This document shows positions 33,901 through 42,265 of a stretch of DNA of 64,000 nucleotides, one piece after another (the first letter of the stretch is position 1; each line of letters opens with the position of its first letter). The stretch is from Parapedobacter sp964498395 (GTDB lineage: Bacteria; Bacteroidota; Bacteroidia; Sphingobacteriales; Sphingobacteriaceae). The notes beneath the pieces are model-generated. The model was not told the DNA's origin, made no database searches, and saw only the letters and a list, made by a program, of their open reading frames with translations. Location: positions 310,001 to 374,000 of the forward strand of contig CAZCHE010000001.1 in NCBI GenBank assembly GCA_964498395.1, in the 5' to 3' direction. Made by a program: the position numbers and the translations under genes.

Positions 33901-34785
33901 ATGTTTATAGACCGTTTTCTCAATTTCCTAACCCATGAAAAGCGTTATGCTAAGCATACGCTGGTCGCTTACCATCATGAGGTACAACGGTACGTCGAAT
34001 ACCTAGTCACAAGCCCCATTGGCGATGTGCGTGAGGTGACCCACCGCCATGCACGTGCTTACTTGGCCGCGTTGCTCGAAGCGGGCCAAAGCCCTACCAG
34101 TATCAACCGTAGCTTGTCCGCATTGCGTACGTATTACAAATTCCTGATGCGGGAAGATGTTGCATCCCACAACCCTTTTTCGTTGGTAAAAGCATTGAAA
34201 ACACCCAAACGGCTTCCGGTAGTGGTGGATAAGGAAAAGCTGTCGTCGCTATTGGATGCAGATGGCGTATTTGCTGATACATTTGAGGGGCTGCGGGATA
34301 AGGTGGTCGTGGAACTGCTGTTCGGTACGGGTATCCGGTTAGCGGAACTATTGCAAATATGCGATCACCATATCGATACGTACAGCAAAAATATCCTCAT
34401 TTTCGGTAAGCGCAGCAAAGAGCGACTGGTGCCACTAAACCAAACACTTTTTGCGCTGCTCAACCAATACATCGATGTAAAAAAAACACAGGGATTTGAC
34501 AACAATTCAGGGCGTTTAATCGTTACAAAAAAAGGGGAAGATGCTTATCCCAAGTTAATATACAATATCGTAACCCGTTACCTAAGTGCGGTATCCTCGC
34601 AGCAAAAGAAAAGCCCCCATGTATTGAGGCATACATTTGCTACAGCATTACTGGATAACGGAGCTGACCTGAATGCGATCAAGGAATTGCTGGGGCACGC
34701 AGGATTGTCAGCGACACAAGTATATACGCATAACTCGGTCGAAAGACTTAAATCTATTTATAAACAGGCCCATCCAAAGGCTTAA
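33901..34785 (+). CDS. xerC: Tyrosine recombinase, XerC/XerD-like
   Basis: Site-specific recombinase of 294 residues, likely for chromosome dimer resolution at dif. N-terminal SAM-like domain (about 1-85: FLNFLTHEKRYAKHTLVAYH, SPTSINRSLSALRTYYKFLM) and catalytic domain with Arg in LLFGTGIRLAELLQI (about 148), Lys in a beta-hairpin after KNILIFGKRSKERLVPL, HVLRHTFATALLDNGADL (His-x2-Arg about 240-243), His in LLGHAGLSATQVYTHN (about 266) and Tyr nucleophile (about 275). Sits between rpsU and hpf, an order seen in other Bacteroidota. Confidence 0.9.
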   Translation: MFIDRFLNFLTHEKRYAKHTLVAYHHEVQRYVEYLVTSPIGDVREVTHRHARAYLAALLEAGQSPTSINRSLSALRTYYKFLMREDVASHNPFSLVKALKTPKRLPVVVDKEKLSSLLDADGVFADTFEGLRDKVVVELLFGTGIRLAELLQICDHHIDTYSKNILIFGKRSKERLVPLNQTLFALLNQYIDVKKTQGFDNNSGRLIVTKKGEDAYPKLIYNIVTRYLSAVSSQQKKSPHVLRHTFATALLDNGADLNAIKELLGHAGLSATQVYTHNSVERLKSIYKQAHPKA

Positions 34786-34787
34786 AA

Positions 34788-34795
34788 AAAGGAGG
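34788..34795 (+). promoter_or_regulatory. Strong Shine-Dalgarno sequence of hpf
   Basis: AAAGGAGG lies 4 nt before the ATG at 34800. Eight consecutive bases match the expected anti-Shine-Dalgarno tail. It is one of only two strong sites I found in the window, the other being rpsU. Confidence 0.8.
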
Positions 34796-34799
34796 AAAC

Positions 34800-35147
34800 A
34801 TGAATATTATTGTGCAATCTATTCGGTTTGACGCAGACAAGAAGTTAATCCAATTTATCCAGAAAAGAGTAAACAAACTCGACTTGTTTTTTGATCAGAT
34901 TATCGACGGAGAGTGTTATCTTAAATTGGAAAATGTAGAGGACGAAGCGAATAAAGTGACTGAGTTAAAGTTAAATATACCTGGTAGCCAATTGTTTGCC
35001 AAGGGGCAAGCGAAATCTTTTGAAGAAGCAACCGACCTTGCAGTAGAATCGCTGCGTAGACAGATCAATAAACATAAAACCAAAACCCGGGCTAAAGCAA
35101 GTAACCATAAGGATTTGCTCTCTTCCATTGATGAGAGTTTAGTATAG
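34800..35147 (+). CDS. hpf: Ribosome hibernation promoting factor, short HPF/RaiA type
   Basis: Ribosome-associated protein of 115 residues that binds the decoding region of the 30S subunit in slow growth. Motifs: MNIIVQSIRFDADKKLIQFI, KRVNKLDLFFDQIIDGECYL (about 23-42), and FEEATDLAVESLRRQINKHK (about 75-94). The C-terminal dimerisation domain of long HPF is absent. It starts 14 bp after the xerC-like gene; a strong Shine-Dalgarno site may tie its synthesis to the bS21 content of ribosomes. Confidence 0.92.
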   Translation: MNIIVQSIRFDADKKLIQFIQKRVNKLDLFFDQIIDGECYLKLENVEDEANKVTELKLNIPGSQLFAKGQAKSFEEATDLAVESLRRQINKHKTKTRAKASNHKDLLSSIDESLV

Positions 35148-35228
35148 GGAAGTGCGTGCCAGACTGTACGTGTCTTGCATTAGGTTAGATGGCGTATACG
35201 TTTAAGTTCCCGCATTTACAAATAATTT

Positions 35229-35261
35229 GCTATCTTGGGGTATCAAAACCCCAAGGATAGC
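35229..35261 (+). promoter_or_regulatory. Strong hairpin against the start of the helix-hairpin-helix gene
   Basis: Positions 35229-35241 pair with 35248-35261 over 13 bp with one bulged G, loop ATCAAA. The stem ends 2 nt before the ATG at 35264. TATCTTGG in its left arm (35231-35238) resembles a -7 box, so the hairpin may instead span a promoter. No T run follows. Confidence 0.65.
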
Positions 35262-35263
35262 TT

Positions 35264-36214
35264 ATGCTTAATTGGCTTGAAAAACATTTTTCCTTCAGCC
35301 GAAGGGAACTGACTGGTATTTGTGTGTTTGGTGTATTGTTGTCTGTGCTGTGGGTAATGCCCCATCTGTATCGCGCATGGGCCATTCAGAAGACGGACGA
35401 TACCCTGCCCAAACGCATCGAAGATATTGAACGTTTCCTGGCTACCGAGGCAGTCGATTTACACCTGCCGGAAACAAGGGAACTGCCCATTGTCGGGCCG
35501 GTAGTGGACGAAATCGAATACGTTGCATTCGATCCGAACGGATTGCCTATTGTCGAATGGAAGCGATTGGGGCTTTCCGATCGACAGATACGGGTGATCA
35601 AGAATTACGAGGCAAAAGGTGGGCGTTTTCGGAGAAAGGAAGACTTGAAAAAAATATATGGTTTACATGAAGCCGATTATATCCGCCTTGAACCCTATAT
35701 CCGTTTAGCGCCCGATAGAAACGATGGGGATAGGGCGATGGCACAACCGAGCGACGAACGAATTGAGCCATTGGCCAAGCCAATCGCTGAAACAGATACC
35801 AAAACACCACTGCTGATCAGTTTAAATGATACCGATTCAATAGCGTTGCAACAATTGCCCGGTATCGGACCGGTGTACGCCTCGCGTATTATCCGTTTTC
35901 GGAATCGTCTAGGGGGGTTCCACCAAACCACGCAATTGATGGATGTGTATGGTTTTGACTCCGTGAGGTTCAACGGACTCAAAGAGTATGTTTATGTCGA
36001 TACCACCGCTGTTAGAAAAATAGATGTCAATGCCGCAGATTATAACCAATTGAAAGACCACCCAATGATCAGTCCGAAGTTGGCCAATGCGATCATACAA
36101 TACCGAAAACAGCATGGGTTATACCATGCACTTGAAGATATATTGGGAATTGCCATTATGGATGAAGAGATTTTTCGTAAAATTGCTCCGTATTTAACCA
36201 TTTCAAATGATTGA
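35264..36214 (+). CDS. Helix-hairpin-helix (ComEA-like) protein with N-terminal membrane anchor
   Basis: Protein of 316 residues: one transmembrane helix near the N-terminus (about 17-38), then three helix-hairpin-helix regions: WKRLGLSDRQIRVIKNYEAK (about 92-140), LQQLPGIGPVYASRIIRFRN (about 203-245) and DYNQLKDHPMISPKLANAII (about 260-310). ComEA-type proteins bind DNA outside the cytoplasmic membrane during uptake, but in Bacteroidota the role of such HhH proteins is unclear. Its stop overlaps the apt start by 8 bp. Confidence 0.85.
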   Translation: MLNWLEKHFSFSRRELTGICVFGVLLSVLWVMPHLYRAWAIQKTDDTLPKRIEDIERFLATEAVDLHLPETRELPIVGPVVDEIEYVAFDPNGLPIVEWKRLGLSDRQIRVIKNYEAKGGRFRRKEDLKKIYGLHEADYIRLEPYIRLAPDRNDGDRAMAQPSDERIEPLAKPIAETDTKTPLLISLNDTDSIALQQLPGIGPVYASRIIRFRNRLGGFHQTTQLMDVYGFDSVRFNGLKEYVYVDTTAVRKIDVNAADYNQLKDHPMISPKLANAIIQYRKQHGLYHALEDILGIAIMDEEIFRKIAPYLTISND

Positions 36215-36734
36215 CCAACAACTTAGGACGGTAATTAGGGATGTGCCGGATTTTCCCAAACCGGGTGTCGTTTTTAAGGATATCACACCAATTCTGAAGG
36301 ATCAAGAACTTTGCAACGCTATTTTGGACAGCTTTGTCTCACGCTTGGATACAGCGTCTTTCGACGTCGTAGCGGGGATCGAAAGCCGGGGATTCCTATT
36401 CGGCCTGATGTTGGCCAAGCGGTTAGGAAAGCCATTTATCCCCGTGAGGAAGCAAGGGAAACTGCCATACCGAACCGTGAAACAGGACTATGCCCTCGAA
36501 TATGGGAATGCTACCATCGAAATCCATGAGGATGCTTTTTCCGCTGGAACACGTGTGCTGATTCATGACGACTTGTTGGCAACGGGAGGTACGGTTGTCG
36601 CCACTAGCCAACTGGTGCAAAAGTTAGGGGGAGAGGTGGCAGGGTATGCGTTTATCATCAGTCTCGATTTCCTGAATGGTCGGGAACGCCTATTGCCTTA
36701 TTCTCCACAGATTATTTCACTCATAGGCTATTAG
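36207..36734 (+). CDS. apt: Adenine phosphoribosyltransferase
   Basis: Purine-salvage enzyme of 175 residues: adenine + PRPP to AMP + PPi. FPKPGVVFKDITPILKD near the N-terminus, VVAGIESRGFLFG (about 54-66), VRKQGKLPYRT (about 80) and the PRPP-binding VLIHDDLLATGGT (about 112-124). The start lies inside the end of the preceding HhH gene. Confidence 0.95.
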   Translation: MIDQQLRTVIRDVPDFPKPGVVFKDITPILKDQELCNAILDSFVSRLDTASFDVVAGIESRGFLFGLMLAKRLGKPFIPVRKQGKLPYRTVKQDYALEYGNATIEIHEDAFSAGTRVLIHDDLLATGGTVVATSQLVQKLGGEVAGYAFIISLDFLNGRERLLPYSPQIISLIGY

Positions 36735-36742
36735 TAAAACGA

Positions 36743-36776
36743 ATGACGATTACAGCTTTTTGCCTGTAATCGTCAT
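36743..36776. terminator. Bidirectional hairpin between apt and the DUF6263-like gene
   Basis: ATGACGATTACAG (36743-36755) and CTGTAATCGTCAT (36764-36776) are exact complements with an 8-nt loop. The hairpin lies 8 bp after the apt stop and runs into the last nine codons of the convergent gene, so those codons double as terminator stem. Confidence 0.7.
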
Positions 36777-37688
36777 CTCCGACACGATGGTCATCGGGAT
36801 TTGAAATCCTTGCACATCTATGTCTCCAGTAATGTTTTGCTTGAGTTTGGTTGATACCGGTAATCCAGATTTGATATCCACCTCCAATGTACCCGTTTGC
36901 GTTCCGGTTAAGTTGAATTCCGCTCCTTGTAACATCGGGTTAGCCCCCAGGCCTTCTATTTTCGAAAAGCTCATCTGCCCATCCGTGTTCAAGATGGCTA
37001 AATCACCTTCAATCTCAGCCAACGAAAATGTTGAGCTGGCTTCGGACTGCATGATGCCGGCTATTGGACCAGAAAAAGTTTTTATCCAACTGTCACCAGG
37101 CCCCACGTTTTTGTTGGGATAGATATTGATCAGTTGGTTCATGTTTTGAATCATGGATGAATCACCGAAACTCTGCTTGAGCATTTCGGCCTGCTGCCCA
37201 TCGACTGAAGCTATAATTTCAGCAAGGCCGTCAATTTTTTGGACGCTCCCCGTTGCATCGACTTGCATGAGAAACGATTGACCGACCAAGTTAGATAAGG
37301 CCTTTAACTCGCTAGTAGCTGCATCGGGATCATTCGAATCATAGGAAACGCGTTGCATGCCAGCAATGTCCATGTCCATCTTGATTGTACTGAACGTTAC
37401 GTTGATCGTCGTTATTCCATTTTCAATGGATTGGATATCATATAGGTAGTCTGACACCATATTTTGTGTGGTGTTCATTTGTTGGCCCATCATATCCTGT
37501 ACGATATTCTGATTCATTGCTGATGAAAAAAGGTATTTATCTCCGGGCTGGAGGTTGAATTTCAATACTATTTGTTGCTGGTTAGGCGGCAGGGGGGTGT
37601 CTTTTTTTCCCCTCGGTTCTTTAGCCGATACCATTCCGCATGCGAGAAATAAAATGGAGAGTAACCCCGATGTCATGAAGTGCTTCAT
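36750..37688 (-). CDS. Secreted DUF6263-like protein
   Basis: Exported protein of 312 residues with a signal peptide (about 1-20, MTSGLLSILFLACGMVSA). The mature part is rich in Gln/Met/Asn (SAMNQNIVQDMMGQQMNTTQ) and ends in PMTIVSEMTITGKKL. The features QPGDKYLF, INVTFSTIKMDM and PGDSW resemble Bacteroidota proteins annotated DUF6263; no function is known. An ATG 3 bp upstream (37691) and a longer frame to 37778 are possible but give poorer signals. Confidence 0.7.
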   Translation of the reverse strand: MKHFMTSGLLSILFLACGMVSAKEPRGKKDTPLPPNQQQIVLKFNLQPGDKYLFSSAMNQNIVQDMMGQQMNTTQNMVSDYLYDIQSIENGITTINVTFSTIKMDMDIAGMQRVSYDSNDPDAATSELKALSNLVGQSFLMQVDATGSVQKIDGLAEIIASVDGQQAEMLKQSFGDSSMIQNMNQLINIYPNKNVGPGDSWIKTFSGPIAGIMQSEASSTFSLAEIEGDLAILNTDGQMSFSKIEGLGANPMLQGAEFNLTGTQTGTLEVDIKSGLPVSTKLKQNITGDIDVQGFQIPMTIVSEMTITGKKL

Positions 37689-37869
37689 CATTTTTTTGAT
37701 TTTTTGATATGTCCTCTGTCCAAAGGTATGTTTTATGCCCATAGGCAGCATTAATTTTTGTGATTTTTTTTCAGGCACTTAAATTAAGGTTTTGCTAGCG
37801 ATACTTTTTGGTTGTGTCGAATTCATACCAAAAACCATTTTATTCTACATTACGCGGTATTTTCTTTGG

Positions 37870-37900
37870 TTTGTATTTCTTGCCATATTGTTTATAATTG
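37870..37900 (+). promoter_or_regulatory. Likely acyl-CoA dehydrogenase promoter, TTTG-N19-TATAATTG
   Basis: TTTG at 37870-37873, 19-nt spacer, TATAATTG at 37893-37900 (one mismatch from TAnnTTTG). It predicts a very short leader before the ATGs at 37911-37920. Confidence 0.45.
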
Positions 37901-37910
37901 CGCAAAACCA

Positions 37911-39071
37911 ATGATTATGATGCAAGTACAACCGGAAATAATGGGCGATGAAAACCGTGAAATGGTACGTAATATGGTTCGTGAATTCGCAGACAAGCAT
38001 ATCCGCCCCCACGTGATGGAATGGGATGAAGCGCAGCATTTTCCCATTGACACATTCAAGGCGATGGGTCAACTCGGCATCATGGGGGTGCTCGTGCCAG
38101 AAAATTATGGTGGTGCGGGCTTGGGCTACCATGAGTACGTTGATATCATCGTTGAAGTGGCCAAGGTGTGTGGGTCGGTAGGCCTCTCGTTGGCAGCCCA
38201 TAATTCATTGTGTACCGGACACATCCTTACGTGGGGCAATGACGAACAAAAACAGCGTTGGCTACCTAAATTGGCTTCGGCCGAATGGATCGGTGCATGG
38301 GCCTTAACGGAGGCTAACACCGGATCGGATGCATTGCGTATGAATACAACCGCCGTATTGGACGGCGATGAATATGTGGTGAATGGATCGAAAAATTGGA
38401 TTACCCATGGAAAAAGCGGGGATATCGCCGTAGTCATGGTGCGGACTGGCGAAAATAACCGCGCCCATGGGGTATCCGCCTTGGTTATCGAAAAAGGAAC
38501 GCCCGGTTTCACGCACGGAAAAAAAGAAAACAAACTGGGTATGCGTGCATCGGAGACCACCGAACTGATTTTTGACAATTGCCGCGTACCGAGGGAAAAC
38601 CTGTTGGGCGAAGAAGGAACGGGATTTCGGCAGGCCATGAAGGTGCTGGATGGTGGCCGTATTTCCATTGCGGCACTGGCACTCGGGATTGCCAAAGGCG
38701 CATTTGAAGCTGCAGTGAAGTATGCCAAAGAACGCCATCAGTTTGGGCAACCAATTGCTAATTTCCAGGGTATTTCATTCAAATTGGCCGACATGGCTAC
38801 GGAGATTGAAGCGGCCGAACTGTTAATCAGGCAAGCGTCCGATTTGAAGAATAGGGGAAAAGAAGTAACTAAAAATTCGGCAATGGCTAAATATTACGCT
38901 TCGGAGGTCGCTGTAAAATGCGCAACGGAAGCTGTGCAGATTTTTGGTGGGTATGGTTATACCAAGGATTTCCCGGTCGAAAAATACTATCGGGATTCCA
39001 AGTTATGCACCATTGGAGAAGGAACTTCGGAAATTCAAAAGCTGGTTATTTCGCGAGAGGTGTTGAAGTAG
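37911..39071 (+). CDS. Acyl-CoA dehydrogenase
   Basis: FAD enzyme of about 386 residues for the first step of fatty-acid or branched-chain acyl-CoA oxidation. Segments: GIMGVLVPENYGGAGLGYHE (about 58-77), WALTEANTGSDALRMNT (about 130-146), FDNCRVPRENLLGEEGTGF (about 222-240), QIFGGYGYTKDFPVEKYYRD (about 343) and the catalytic-Glu motif IGEGTSEIQ (about 369). In-frame ATGs at 37911, 37917 and 37920; the last fits a typical N-terminus best. Confidence 0.95.
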   Translation: MIMMQVQPEIMGDENREMVRNMVREFADKHIRPHVMEWDEAQHFPIDTFKAMGQLGIMGVLVPENYGGAGLGYHEYVDIIVEVAKVCGSVGLSLAAHNSLCTGHILTWGNDEQKQRWLPKLASAEWIGAWALTEANTGSDALRMNTTAVLDGDEYVVNGSKNWITHGKSGDIAVVMVRTGENNRAHGVSALVIEKGTPGFTHGKKENKLGMRASETTELIFDNCRVPRENLLGEEGTGFRQAMKVLDGGRISIAALALGIAKGAFEAAVKYAKERHQFGQPIANFQGISFKLADMATEIEAAELLIRQASDLKNRGKEVTKNSAMAKYYASEVAVKCATEAVQIFGGYGYTKDFPVEKYYRDSKLCTIGEGTSEIQKLVISREVLK

Positions 39072-39228
39072 GTGAGTGAGAATAGGCTAGGAAAATAACT
39101 TCGAGGGGATGGAATTGCACTAGTCCGGAAGCGGCTTTCCGAAAGCAGGTGGTCAATAGCCGACCATCGAAATCCGATAATAAAATAATCAAAAACAATT
39201 ACGTAGCTTTACGTATTGTTTCTTCAAT

Positions 39229-39993
39229 ATGGAATGGCTTTCTAACCCCGAGATTTGGGTTTCTCTACTTACGCTTACGGTTTTGGAAATCGTATTGGGT
39301 ATTGATAACATCGTCTTCATTTCTATTCTTAGTGGTAAGCTGCCCGCAAACCAACAGCGGAAAGCGCGGCAATTGGGATTATTCCTGGCACTGATCATGC
39401 GTGTAGGGCTGTTGTTTTCCATCAAATGGGTCATGTCGCTTACTGGCCCGTTTATCAATCTGGCTGATTGGTTCAATATCAGCAACGGGAAATGGCAGAC
39501 GTATCTCAACTTGTCTGGTAGGGATACAATATTGTTATTAGGTGGGCTGTTCCTGATTTACAAAAGTACGACGGAAATCCACCATCGGATTGAAGGGGAT
39601 GAGGAAGCCCATGAGATGAAAGGTAAGGCGATTACTTTTGGCAATGTGATATTGCAAATCATCATATTGGATATCGTCTTTTCTTTGGATTCCGTGATTA
39701 CCGCCGTAGGGATGGTCGATTATATCGGTGTAATGATTGCCGCCGTGATCATCGCCGTCATCATCATGATGGTTTCTGCCGGAACCATCAGCGACTTCGT
39801 CAATAAACACCCAACCGTAAAAATGCTTGCATTGGCTTTCCTACTGCTGATAGGGGTGTCGCTTACCGCTGAGGCATTCAATCAACATATTCCTAAGGGA
39901 TACATTTATTTTGCCATGGCGTTCTCCGTATTGGTCGAGTTCCTTAACCTGAGGGTGAAAAAGAAAAAGTCACGGATGGAAAGCATTGAATAA
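39229..39993 (+). CDS. TerC family integral membrane protein
   Basis: Membrane protein of 254 residues with about seven helices. The TerC signature is visible as LEIVLGIDNIVFISIL (about 20-35) and LDIVFSLDSVITAVGM (about 146-161), which carry the paired Asp residues thought to bind metal ions. Members are linked to manganese or other metal export. It stands alone; the 157-bp gap before it (39072-39228) has an A/T-rich region with TAGCTTTA but no clear promoter. Confidence 0.93.
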   Translation: MEWLSNPEIWVSLLTLTVLEIVLGIDNIVFISILSGKLPANQQRKARQLGLFLALIMRVGLLFSIKWVMSLTGPFINLADWFNISNGKWQTYLNLSGRDTILLLGGLFLIYKSTTEIHHRIEGDEEAHEMKGKAITFGNVILQIIILDIVFSLDSVITAVGMVDYIGVMIAAVIIAVIIMMVSAGTISDFVNKHPTVKMLALAFLLLIGVSLTAEAFNQHIPKGYIYFAMAFSVLVEFLNLRVKKKKSRMESIE

Positions 39994-40036
39994 GTAAGCT
40001 GAATAGGTATTGGTTACTAACCCTGTGTGGATGAAA

Positions 40037-40183
40037 TCATGCCAATGAATTGATCAATACCCAATACCGATAGCCCAATATCGCCCGCTGTACTTTGGTA
40101 AGCGTCGCCGGATCCTTGCCCGAATACCTAGGCAACAATTTATTGTTGACGTTGACCAAAAATTTAAAAAATGACGTTCTCAT
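40037..40183 (-). CDS. Small conserved-looking basic protein, 48 residues
   Basis: Minus-strand frame from ATG (complement 40181-40183) to TGA (complement 40037-40039). The product is basic and aromatic: it begins MRTSFFKFLVNVNNKLLPRY, continues with SGKDPATLTKVQRAILGYRY and ends WVLINSLA. Two helices are likely. I recall similar short uncharacterised proteins in Sphingobacteriaceae, but cannot verify this here. CAGGA precedes the start. It is the only gene I see in the 443-bp gap 39994-40436; the remainder shows no other feature. Function unknown. Confidence 0.6.
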   Translation of the reverse strand: MRTSFFKFLVNVNNKLLPRYSGKDPATLTKVQRAILGYRYWVLINSLA

Positions 40184-40436
40184 TCCTGTATAAACGTGTA
40201 TCCCGGGTGATTTGTTTTATCCGAAAGGGATGCCGCGTGAGGAAAATACATCCTACTATTTGCCTATCAGCAGCCGTAGGTTAACTAAGGTTGCGCGAAG
40301 CGACCAATAAAAACGAGATTCTGATTGATGCGTAAATGTTATTTTTGCCTAAAATCAACATTGAAGTGAAACTTATTTGGCTTTCAATTGTAATAATCTG
40401 TACCAAGCCGAACACTGAAATGGTAACGAATAGCGT

Positions 40437-41333
40437 ATGAAAGTTCTGATTACCGGCCTTAATAATTATTTAGCAAGAAATATAACCGTTTGCCTTGCGG
40501 AAGAAGGTTACCAAGTTAGTTGCATGATTCGGAACAAGAATTTCTTCTACAAACATGTGCCGGAGAAATATGGAATTGAAGTGATAGAGGGTGATCTGTT
40601 ACGTAACGATCGCCCTTTGGAGTTTGATGCTGAGATTGGCGCAGCATTCTATTTCAACCAATCACCGGTTAGCGAACTTGACATTCGTACGGGAATGGAA
40701 CTGCTTGCGTTGCAACGTTATATCCAGGCGTTGAAATCGACAGCGTGTGAGCATCTGGTATACGTAACGAAGTTGGTTGATGATCATGTGAGCGATATTG
40801 AGTCGTATATCCGGGAAAGTGGGATGAATTATACCATCGTCAGAGTAAGCAATATCATTGGTAAGGGGTCGGTATTGATGAATATCCTATCCAAGCTGGG
40901 TAAACAGCGACTGGTGATGATCTCCAATGAGTTTGCGAAAAGCCGATGTCAACCTATCCATTTGCTCGATGTCTGCGCCTACCTGAACCATATCATATTG
41001 GATCGACGAACTTATGGCAAAACATATGATATCGGTGGCCCTGAAATCATGACCTACCAGGAAGTTTTCGAGCGTTACCTGGAGGTTATCAAAAAGCGGA
41101 AACGGATTTTGCCCTTACCGGCATTAGGCACTACATTAACCAGATGGATGGCTAGGTTTCTCTATCAATTCGAGCAAGATGTGTCTGCGGCGTTCACCAC
41201 CAATATGCATCAGGATTTGTTGTGTGAAAAGGTTGGATTAACTGCCCTGTATCCCATCGAATTGACTGCATTTGACGCGGCCGTGAACTTGGCACTGGGG
41301 CGGACGGAAACCGGCCATTCACCAAATAGATGA
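40437..41333 (+). CDS. NAD(P)-binding epimerase-like protein (atypical SDR)
   Basis: Atypical SDR of 298 residues: Rossmann start MKVLITGLNNYLARNITVCL, EVIEGDLLR (about 45-53), AAFYFNQSPVSEL (about 65), LVYVTKLVDDH (about 103) and GKTYDIGGPEIMTYQEVFER (about 197). The usual YxxxK is not obvious, as in NAD-binding regulatory or quinone-oxidoreductase-like members. Its stop overlaps the next gene by 4 bp (ATGA), so both are translated in coupling. Confidence 0.82.
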   Translation: MKVLITGLNNYLARNITVCLAEEGYQVSCMIRNKNFFYKHVPEKYGIEVIEGDLLRNDRPLEFDAEIGAAFYFNQSPVSELDIRTGMELLALQRYIQALKSTACEHLVYVTKLVDDHVSDIESYIRESGMNYTIVRVSNIIGKGSVLMNILSKLGKQRLVMISNEFAKSRCQPIHLLDVCAYLNHIILDRRTYGKTYDIGGPEIMTYQEVFERYLEVIKKRKRILPLPALGTTLTRWMARFLYQFEQDVSAAFTTNMHQDLLCEKVGLTALYPIELTAFDAAVNLALGRTETGHSPNR

Positions 41334-42265
41334 ACATGGGTGGACAAAAAGGCGTTTTGGTTACCGGAGCTAGTGGGTTGGTCGGCTCTGCATTGGTAGC
41401 GGAACTGGTGCAGCGCAACTATTTCGTCAATGCGTTAAGCCGGGTCAAACGACACAGTGTTTTGCCGGGTGTCAGGTTTTTTGAATGGGATGTTTCGACG
41501 GGCGAGGTCGACGCAAATTGCATCGATGGGGTAGCGGCCATCGTGCATCTCGCAGGTGAGAACATAGGAGCATTGCCGTGGAGCAAAAATCGTAAACAGG
41601 CTATATTGGAGAGTCGGACGGCCTCCATTGGATTAATTTATGATTTGTTGAAAAAACAGGGATCACATTCGGTAAAAACGGTGGTCTCCGCTTCGGCCTC
41701 TGGATATTACAATGATCGGGGGGATGAGCTGATGACAGAAGATCAACCACCAGCAGATGATTTTCTCGGGCAGACCTGCCAGCAATGGGAGCAGGCTGTA
41801 CACCAAGGGCGTGCACTTGGGCTGCGCACCGTTTCTTTGCGGAGCGGCGTGGTCTTGTCAGCAAAGGGGGGGGCTTATCGCCGCCTGGGGGGTATGATAA
41901 AGAAAGGATTAGGCACAATCCCCGGAAGTGGCAAGCAATGGATGCCATGGATTCATGTCGCGGATGCAGTAGGTGTCTACCTTTTTGCATTGGAACATTT
42001 AGGGATCCACGGTGTTTACAATTTGGCCGCACCCGAACAGGTCAGGTTTTCCACATTTGTTCGCAGTGTCGCCAAGCAATTGGGAAAATCGATCTGGCTA
42101 CCCAATACCCCTAAATGGGCGTTGCAGATGGTGATGGGTCAAATGAGCGAGATCTTGCTCGCCAGCACGCGGATGTCATCCGAGAAGATCAGCAATGCGG
42201 GTTATCAGTTTCAATACCCCGACCTCGATGGAGCGTTGCGTAGTCTTACATCAACTCATGTATGA
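41330..42265 (+). CDS. TIGR01777-type epimerase (SulA/YfcH-like)
   Basis: NAD(P)-binding protein of 311 residues. LVTGASGLVGSALVAEL near the N-terminus, DGVAAIVHLAGENIGALPWS (about 64-83), ASASGYYNDRGDELMTED (about 122-139) and PWIHVADAVGVYLFALEH (about 204-221). Physiological substrate unknown. The last 20 bp overlap the convergent lysine aminotransferase gene. Confidence 0.9.
   Translation: MNMGGQKGVLVTGASGLVGSALVAELVQRNYFVNALSRVKRHSVLPGVRFFEWDVSTGEVDANCIDGVAAIVHLAGENIGALPWSKNRKQAILESRTASIGLIYDLLKKQGSHSVKTVVSASASGYYNDRGDELMTEDQPPADDFLGQTCQQWEQAVHQGRALGLRTVSLRSGVVLSAKGGAYRRLGGMIKKGLGTIPGSGKQWMPWIHVADAVGVYLFALEHLGIHGVYNLAAPEQVRFSTFVRSVAKQLGKSIWLPNTPKWALQMVMGQMSEILLASTRMSSEKISNAGYQFQYPDLDGALRSLTSTHV

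Noticed and set aside
39072..39228. Possible small hairpin CGGAA/TTCCG between acyl-CoA dehydrogenase and TerC genes
   Set aside because: Only 5 bp of stem and no T run; not distinguishable from chance.
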